From NCBI GenBank assembly GCA_951230915.1, contig OX579639.1:23126001-23190000 (forward strand): DNA of 64,000 nucleotides, read 5' to 3'. The DNA is from Antitrichia curtipendula (taxonomy: Eukaryota > Streptophyta > Bryopsida > Hypnales > Leucodontaceae). Of this stretch, positions 58,080 to 64,000 are shown one piece after another. A program made the translations under genes and the position numbers. Each line of letters begins with the position of its first letter. Within the stretch, counting starts at the first letter, position 1. The notes beneath the pieces were generated by a model, which was not told the DNA's origin, searched no databases, and saw only the letters and a program-made list of their open reading frames with translations.

Positions 58080-58440
58080 CTGTCCAGTCTATTTTTCCGT
58101 CCACAAAACCGTCTAATTACCCGTCCAGATGCCCGTCCACCCGCCCGTCCACATGCCCGTCCACTTACCCGTCCAGATGCCCGTCCACCCGCCCGTCCAC
58201 ATGCCCGTCCACTTACCCGTCCAGATGCCCGTCCACCCGCCCGTCCAGTTTTCCATCCACATACCCGTCCATCCCGCCCGTCCAGATACCCGTCCACACA
58301 ACCGCCCCCCCTCCCGTCCACATGCCTGTCCAGATGCCCGTCCACCCTCCCATCCACCCGCCCGTCCACATGGTCGTCCAATTTTCCGTCCAGATACCCG
58401 TCCATCACGCCCGTTCCGTGCCCGTCGACGGAAGCTCGTC
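58080..58440. repeat. 12-bp minisatellite, about 25-30 copies
   Basis: Units are CCCGTCCANNTG / CCCGTCCACCCG / CCCGTCCACTTA variants, with a higher-order repeat of about 48 bp (ATGCCCGTCCACCCGCCCGT and so on) at 58128-58250. Because 12 is divisible by 3, all frames stay open and give Arg-Pro rich (plus) or Gly/Trp-rich (minus) shadows. The following 58520-58600 has GACGGAC/GTCCGTCC inverted motifs. Confidence 0.9.
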
Positions 58441-58823
58441 CATCCAGCGCGCTCGTCGACGAAGAACGTCCATCCATTTCCGTAGTTTTCATCCTCTGTC
58501 AACGGTTCTCGTCCAGATTTCATCCTGACGGACGCCAGGGTTGAATCCTGACGTCCGTCCGGACATCCTGACGGACGGACAAGACGTGACGGGGACAACC
58601 CTGAAAGGGACTAGAGGGGCTGATAGCCCTCTCAACGTTGATGATGTTGGACAGCTCAAAAAATACTAAAAAACATCATCAATGTACATGAGTTCAATAG
58701 AATACACTCCAGCAGATACTAAATGTGCAATCAATCTTCCTGCACGAAATTGCGTTGCCAATCTGCCTTAAAATTGGAAGAATTAATTCATAGATTGGAA
58801 AAGAAAGTATGACAAACCAAATG

Positions 58824-60942
58824 CTAAAAAGTCGGGTTGAGGTTGGCCTTGAACCCATAGGACCCTATGCGCTTTAAGAGGAAGCTGATGGGCGTTGCAT
58901 AAGTGATATCCGAGGAATCGGAAGTGCCAGCACCGCCGGTGAGGAGACCGCCAATACGTCCAAGGCCGTCCACGATGACAGAGCCCAAGTCGCCCCTGGC
59001 GGAAAAGGGGCCGGACCTGTTATCACAAGGAAGGATGGCCCATTCCTTGGAGACTTTGCCATTGCCATCAGGAAAGTAATCTCGAGTGTATGACATGATA
59101 TTGTTGGCACGACCGATGGTTAGGCCAGTGGTGTTGCCTCGTTTGATCACCATGAGGCACTTCTCATCGTCCTGGTCGAGCATGAGCGGGTGACGCATCT
59201 CATGGTCCGAGATGGTGCCGGAGAGCTTCAAGAGGCGATTTGGGGGATACTTGAAGCTGGTGGGATTGCAAGGATTGGGGTACATCTTGTGAGTGAAGTC
59301 AGCGGCATTGATTTCGGTGCCGAGATCGATGACATTACCCATGAAGTTTGTAGTGTCAATCTTGGAAGGGTCTATCTCGATGATGGCAAAGTCCTCAGTA
59401 TATCCATCAGCACCAATACCGATAGGAGGAGCCAAGACGATGTGGCCCAAGGTGCAGTAGTCCCAAGCAGTCCAGTGCTTCCAAACATCCTTCTCAAAGT
59501 TGAGAAGCCTTTTGCTTGCCTTCTTCTCCTTCTGCAACTGATCCTTTGCATCCTCGCGCTCCGCATCAGCCCCCGGTTGCTTGCTCCCTTCAACTACCTT
59601 GAGACGCCCTTCGTAGTGCTCAACCATGATCCCATTCCGTTTGATCTCGGTTTGGATAGACTCCTTGAGCTTGTCGTATGCCGCATCGCCAAGGAGGGTG
59701 ACGTTGTAGTGGGGCTGGCTGACCGTCTTGCGCTCGAACTTTTGGTTGTTGTACTCGCTTGGTGGGAAGAAGACAACATGGCTAGCAGTAACAAGGAAGA
59801 GCTTGTTGTTGTTGCTGTCGCTTTTCGTAATGAAGAAGCCTCCGGTACCCTCAGCCCAAGGCGTGGTCTGAGCACAGATGGGGAGGCCAAGAGCGACGGT
59901 AAGAGGGTCGGCGATGGTCACGGTCGGGTCGGAGCTGAAGGTAGGTTGGAGGAGCTTTGGGCCAACGGACCACGAGACAATAGACTCACGGATTTCGACG
60001 TCAACATCGGTGATGCTGTACTTCTCAAGGAGCGCCCGCAAGTTCAAGGCCACGACACGTCCGTCATTGTTGGAGAGTGATTTGGGCTTCACCCTGATCC
60101 AAAGAGTGGCAGGGGCCAAGCTCTCACCGACCTTGCCGATGCGAATGACGTCGGTGCTGGTCCACTGAACCTTCTTCACATCCAAGATGGCATGGACCTT
60201 GAGAGCCACGTTGTCCTCCCACACCTTGTTGAGGGCATGGTAGCCAACAACGCGGAGCTCCTTGGGCTCGGTGTATGCCTCCGGGCCGGTGGGTGCCTGC
60301 CAAGCAACGTCGCTGCTACGAGCAACGAGAATGGGCTCCGAAAACAAGCCACCATAGTAGCGCTTTGTCTCCTCTACGGAAAAAGAGGACGTCCACGAAG
60401 AATCGCTTGAAGAGTCGCCTGACGTCAGGGAGTGGTCTCGAAGGCTGAGGCTTGACAAAGAGGACAAAGACGGTTCTTCAACTAATTCTCATGCACAAAC
60501 AAAATCAATTTAGAATTCACAATTGCACCCAAAACCTTAATTCCAAACATATTCATTCCCCAAATTACAGAAGAGAATCACACACAAGCTAAAGAGACTG
60601 GGTTTCATAAGCCCCCACCTAAACTTTCATTTCGATATTAGGCCATTCAAGAAGAGTTCAAGAAGTGTTCTAAGTGTGCAGCAAAGCAAGCTCAACAAAA
60701 TATCACCTAAACACAACAAGTTCAGCCTTCAAGCAGGGAAGCATACCTAAAGGATGTTGGGGCTTTCCCTCCTTGCTATGGGGCTTTCTCTCCTTGCTTT
60801 GGGGCTTTCCCTCCTTCAAACTTGCGATTGCAGATTCGTACGAAATGCCCGCAGCCACCAACCTATGGATATCGTCATCTTCAATAACCATGCCTGGGTA
60901 TGTAGTCTCCAAGAGACTCCGAATGCGATTGATTTTCTCCAT
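58824..60942 (-). CDS. Trypsin-like-fold protein of fungal (basidiomycete) type, catalytic Ser replaced
   Basis: Two exons: 60942-60747 and 60481-58824, with an intron 60482-60746 (GTATGC..ATTAG) that keeps frame; 617 residues. Exon 1 gives MEKINRIRSLLETTYPGMVI and three KEGKPQS-type repeats. The body has TGGFFITKSD..LFLVTASHVVFFPP (His at 59778-59780), YTEDFAIIEIDPSK, GNVIDLG, CLMVIKRGNTTGLTIGRANN, EWAILP, then SARGDLGSVIVDGLGRIGGL. H, D and the GDxGS loop fit a chymotrypsin-like fold, but the nucleophile is Leu (TTG 58986-58988), so it is probably not a protease. I recall close relatives in Agaricomycete fungi; the gene is GC-rich amid AT-rich plant DNA. I infer horizontal transfer with later gain of plant-style introns. 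Alternatives are an old plant family or a transposon-borne gene. Confidence 0.75.
60759..60821. repeat. 21-bp in-frame repeat, three copies, in exon 1 of the protease-like gene
   Basis: GGGGCTTTCCCTCCTTGCTA-type units in tandem. On the minus strand each encodes seven residues (KEGKPQS / KERKPHS / KEGKPQH). The length keeps frame; it looks like a recent slippage expansion. Confidence 0.8.
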
Positions 60943-60955
60943 CCCAACAAAATTT

Positions 60956-61706
60956 CTGCAAAGAAAAAGCAAGAAGGTGAGAACTTCACGGCTACAAGAC
61001 AAATAGAAGGCCTCAAGACCGAAGAAAAAGAGAGACTAGGAACCACCAACAAGAAGACGCAGCGCAGGGCAGGGTGAGTGCGATTGGAGCCATGAAACGA
61101 GGCGCGAGGGCGTGAATGAGCCAAGCTCCAAAGACGGTAGGAAAAAAAGAAGCGTGGTTTAGGGCTAAGGATTAAACCAGGCGTGCACGACCGAGGCGTG
61201 AACGAGGCCTCGAGGCGTGCTGGCATAAACAAGGCACGATGAACACACACACTCCTGTAAATAGGAAATCAATGCTTCCTAGAATAGAGCGTGCCGCCCC
61301 AGAAATTGAGCGTAGAGAAACCCTGAACAAAGTCAAACCTAAATTCCTACCAAACTTGATTATTACGAGAGCCAGACGGAACAGGGGAACGAGAAGAAAG
61401 CAATTGTTTGCTCCCTTCTAGCTCCAAACACAATGCACGCTTCTTAACACAAATCACAACCCCCAAGACTAACTAGAGCATTCCGCCTCAGAAACAGAAC
61501 TCGCCAAATCCGGAACCAGAGTCGAACTCAAAATCCTACCAAGGCTTGATTGAAATGAAAACCATACGGAAAGCACCAAAAAAACATTCAAGACGAGAAG
61601 AAAGCAAACTACAACTCAAATATAGCTTCTTGAAACCGGAACCACTACACAAAGTTTGCATCCCAAAATCCCGAAAGAATTGAAACTCGAGGAAGATTTG
61701 ACATAC
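60956..61706 (-). other. Probable leader intron of the protease-like gene
   Basis: On the minus strand a GTATGT donor (61706-61701) and a TTTCTTTGCAG acceptor (ending at 60956) would remove 751 bp and place the ATG 13 nt into the next exon. The upstream leader exon (to about 62115) is GA-rich (GAGAGAGAGAG near 61765-61780). A leader intron is common in expressed plant genes and suggests the gene has acquired host-type expression signals. Confidence 0.5.
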
Positions 61707-62145
61707 CTGATCAAATTCGAAGGTTCACGATCGAGCGCAATGTGTCTGCGGCGATATCTTTTCCCTCTCTCTCTCTCACGCTATCTACTCTCCGATGTTT
61801 GCGACTGCAGTACGTAGGGATTTGTGAAATTGTTGTTGACGGAGGGGTGACTGAGTGGGTTGCAATGGATGTCCGCGACGTCGGCTCGATGGCAACTTCG
61901 ACTAGGACAGCCGACAGGCCAATGCACAGGAGAGGTATTCAAGCTCGAACAATGTAGGGGTTTTCAAGCTGCGAAATGAGCGGCGTTTGCACCAGTGATC
62001 TCAAAATAGGTTCAGGGCTTTTAGCGAAATGTTCAATTTTGGAAGATTTTTCTCCTCAAATATTCGTTTCCTGAAGATTTTTCAAACTATGTAGCAATCG
62101 AGCGAAATTTAGCCAGTATTGAGATCACTAGTTTGCACAGACGAA

Positions 62146-62153
62146 TATATATA
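62146..62153 (-). promoter_or_regulatory. Candidate TATA box for the protease-like gene
   Basis: CTATATATATTCG on the minus strand, about 440 bp upstream of the leader donor. A start near 62115 would fit. The motif is palindromic and AT-rich, so chance is possible. Confidence 0.35.
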
Positions 62154-62209
62154 GTATTTTCTGTATATTCGTACGTAATATACAACTCGTGACAATAAAG
62201 CCCTCTTGG

Positions 62210-62277
62210 CCAATTTAACCACGAGTCTTAAGGTAAAAGGTTCCAATTTAACCACGAGCCTTAAAAGTAAAAGGTCC
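62210..62277. repeat. Tandem duplication of about 34 bp
   Basis: CCAATTTAACCACGAGTCTT then AAGGTAAAAGGTT, directly followed by CCAATTTAACCACGAGCCTT then AAAAGTAAAAGGTC. It lies upstream of the candidate TATA box of the minus-strand gene, so it may be part of its promoter region. Confidence 0.7.
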
Positions 62278-62289
62278 TAAAACTGATCA

Positions 62290-63140
62290 AATAAGTAATT
62301 TGGATATGATGTGGAGTGTTGAAAGGTGAAGGAAGGATTTACAAAGGTGCATTGACAAGGAATGAGAGGGATTGCAAGGAGCTTGGTAATTTTATCGCTT
62401 GAATTGAAATTACTACGAATTTTGGAAGGCAACAAGTGCTCTAGATGTCAATGCCAATCACTACATTCTTCCAATTCCGGTCATCCAAGAACTGATTTTT
62501 TACTCATTAATTCCTACTTTCCTTCTCGCTATTTTGGGACATGGAAACGTGGTCGGAAAAAACTACTACACCTGTAGGTTAGGTACAAACGCCACAAAAC
62601 AAATTTCATGATTTGTTTTTTGAAAAGAGCTCTCTAATAGCATCAAGAATGCAGCGTTTTGACTTGCGATGCGATGATATATATATCTCATTGGAAAGAG
62701 GAGATTGAGAGCTTATAGAATATATATTTTGGGTATAAAAAATGTTCCTCTATGATTAGATAAAATACATAAAAAATGGAAAATAAGGCATTTTATTATG
62801 CAAGGGTGTGAGGACAAGCTCCTCAAATTTAGGACTTAGTGTACGATTTATTGTGAATTTATCATATTACCTATAGAAATTTCAATCAAATGCACTTATT
62901 AAGTTGTTGTAAATGAACAAGTCTAAATTGACTTATTATGCTACGCAACCCTGTCGATAATAACTAAGTTGCTCCCCTAAATGAAAAATCTAGTTACTTT
63001 AAATCTAAGACCCCCATATCTACAACTTGGCTCAATTATTTGTTTATTTGCCTATTTGCCTAGAAACCTACAGAAGAGAGTATTGGGAGACAATATAAAA
63101 GAAGGGGTCTTTTATTTTTTACATGTATCCTTGGTTGGAT
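62290..63140. other. AT-rich DNA between the protease-like gene and the C2-domain exon
   Basis: A 71-codon ORF (62362-62577) has no recognisable feature. If the NTMC2T5 gene is whole, this is intron DNA on its strand; I find no earlier SMP exon here. Confidence 0.4.
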
Positions 63141-63149
63141 TCCGCATAG

Positions 63150-63784
63150 TAAAACCATACGTAGGGACACTCTCTCTGGCGTTTGTACGCTTGCCAACCA
63201 TCAAACTAGTTTTGGCTCCTTTTCGAGTGGTGAACCTGTTTTCTATCCCATTTTTGAACAACTTTCTGTCGAAGCTTTTGACGGTGGATCTTCCTCGTCT
63301 GTTGGTGCTTCCACGGCACATCACCTTCGACTTCCTCCCTCAGGGCCAGAACGTCATGGATTCCATGGAGGCCATGGAAGCCTCGGTGGAGTCTGGTGCC
63401 ATGGATGAGTCCATTGCGTCCGGTGTGATGGATCTCTTGAAAACAGCTGCCTTGGAACCAGCAGTTCCTCAAGACAACCCGAGTGAGGCATTTGTTGGGG
63501 AGCTTTCAGTGACTATCTGTGATGCTCGTGACTTACCAATACGTGGATTTACTGGATGGAGTAACCCTTATTGTATTCTTACATTGGGAGACCAGGTTTT
63601 AGAGAACAAACGGAACAAGGAAACCTCACATCCGTCTGGACATAAGGACCCGATTTGGAATCAGGATTTTTTGTTGCTAGTGGAAGATCCCAGGAGACAG
63701 CAGCTCATGCTCCGTGTTCGGGACAGCAATATGACTCTTAACCCTAATATTGGGTATTGTCAGATCAATCTAGCCGAGCTTCAG
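63150..63784 (+). CDS. NTMC2T5: NTMC2T5-type SMP and C2 domain protein, one exon
   Basis: The exon runs from a TCCGCATAG acceptor (ends 63149) to a GTGAGT donor (63785). The first part, YVGTLSLAFVRLPTIKLVLA, then FSIPFLNNFLSKLLTVDLPR and HITFDF, is the end of an SMP lipid-transfer domain; the second, VGELSVTICDARDLPIRGFT then GWSNPYCILTLGDQV and DPIWNQDFLLLVEDPRRQQL, is the start of a C2 domain. The order and spacing fit the plant NTMC2 type 5 proteins (At1g50260/At3g19830), which sit at plastid or membrane contact sites. An Ala/Met/Glu-rich linker (MDSMEAMEASVESGAMDESI) joins the domains. The usual 'DPY' Asp is Asn (SNPY), so calcium binding may be weak. Earlier SMP exons are not found within 1 kb upstream, where an opposite-strand gene lies, so this is either after a long intron or a truncated copy. 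Confidence 0.8.
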
Positions 63785-64000
63785 GTGAGTGATAAACTCC
63801 TCCATTACTATCCAATACAGTCAACCCTTTCTTGTTTTCAATGGAATTCCAATGCACTGAAACTTGTGTGATTTCGGTATTGTAGGAATAAGTTATAACT
63901 TTTTAAACATTTGCTTTTAGGGTGCGTAAAACCATAGGCGAGCGGCTGTTTCACTAGATGTATTTGTTAGCAACATTTATGACCTACGCACTGCAAATAG
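63785..64000 (+). other. Start of the intron after the NTMC2T5 exon
   Basis: It begins with GTGAGT and shows no further exon before the window ends. Confidence 0.5.

Noticed and set aside
58007..58598. Arg-Pro-rich or Gly-Trp-rich proteins of 118-190 residues
   Set aside because: They are frame-by-frame readings of a 12-bp minisatellite, open on both strands.
59190..60168. Plus-strand ORFs up to 296 codons opposite the protease-like gene
   Set aside because: Antisense shadows of a well supported minus-strand CDS with recognisable motifs.

Overview
The window looks like nuclear DNA of a land plant. Evidence is an LRR receptor-kinase gene with the small LRR exons typical of plants, a VPS16 fragment, and an exon of the plant NTMC2T5 family (SMP plus C2 domains). 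Introns are short with GT..AG ends, and gene-like islands sit in long AT-rich, transposon-rich DNA. The transposon proteins recall elements I associate with bryophyte-type genomes, so a moss or liverwort is my guess; the species cannot be read from the sequence. I see no rRNA or tRNA gene and no CRISPR array. Much of the window is decaying mobile DNA.

Left part (1-18 kb): a broken minus-strand LRR receptor kinase (1.5-4.6 kb); a diverged tandem array of about 163 bp (4.74-6.07 kb); a decayed minus-strand tnp2/CACTA-type transposon gene with a chromatin-adaptor-like tail (6.2-10.4 kb); AT-rich DNA; and a decayed gene with a Cys/His-rich segment followed by a 2-oxoglutarate/Fe(II)-oxygenase-like domain (16.4-18.1 kb).

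Middle (18-39 kb): two G-box palindromes near 19 kb; a 1,050-bp element with CACTA-like inverted ends (19,516-20,565); several minisatellites (21.6-23.6 kb); a MITE with a paralogous empty site elsewhere in the window (25,057-25,342); and a seven-unit array in which each repeat carries a hairpin of up to 24-bp arms (25.7-26.6 kb). Then comes about 7 kb without a recognisable gene, a VPS16 pseudogene fragment (34.2-34.8 kb), and a second, better preserved 2OG-oxygenase-like gene with an upstream C2H2-like finger (35.9-37.3 kb).

Right-centre (39.6-56.5 kb): a 3.7-kb element with about 23-bp inverted ends carrying one long ORF with two in-frame TAG codons; a zinc-ribbon gene with two in-frame TAG codons; a 7.1-kb candidate DNA transposon bounded by G-run/C-run inverted ends and encoding a transposase-like protein of about 1,500 codons; and a frameshifted RING-finger gene.

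Right end (56.5-64 kb): another dispersed-repeat copy holding its own MITE; a 12-bp minisatellite; a well preserved two-exon gene for a trypsin-like-fold protein that resembles a basidiomycete family and has Leu where the catalytic Ser should be (58.8-60.9 kb); and an NTMC2T5 exon.

Two themes cut across the window. First, almost all nonsense codons in otherwise open transposon-type ORFs are TAG/TAA/TGA where one C-to-T change from CAG/CAA/CGA (or its complement in TGG) would explain them. The Ser-to-Leu change in the protease-like gene also fits C-to-T. Second, paralogous repeat copies inside the window act as empty-site controls for MITE insertions.
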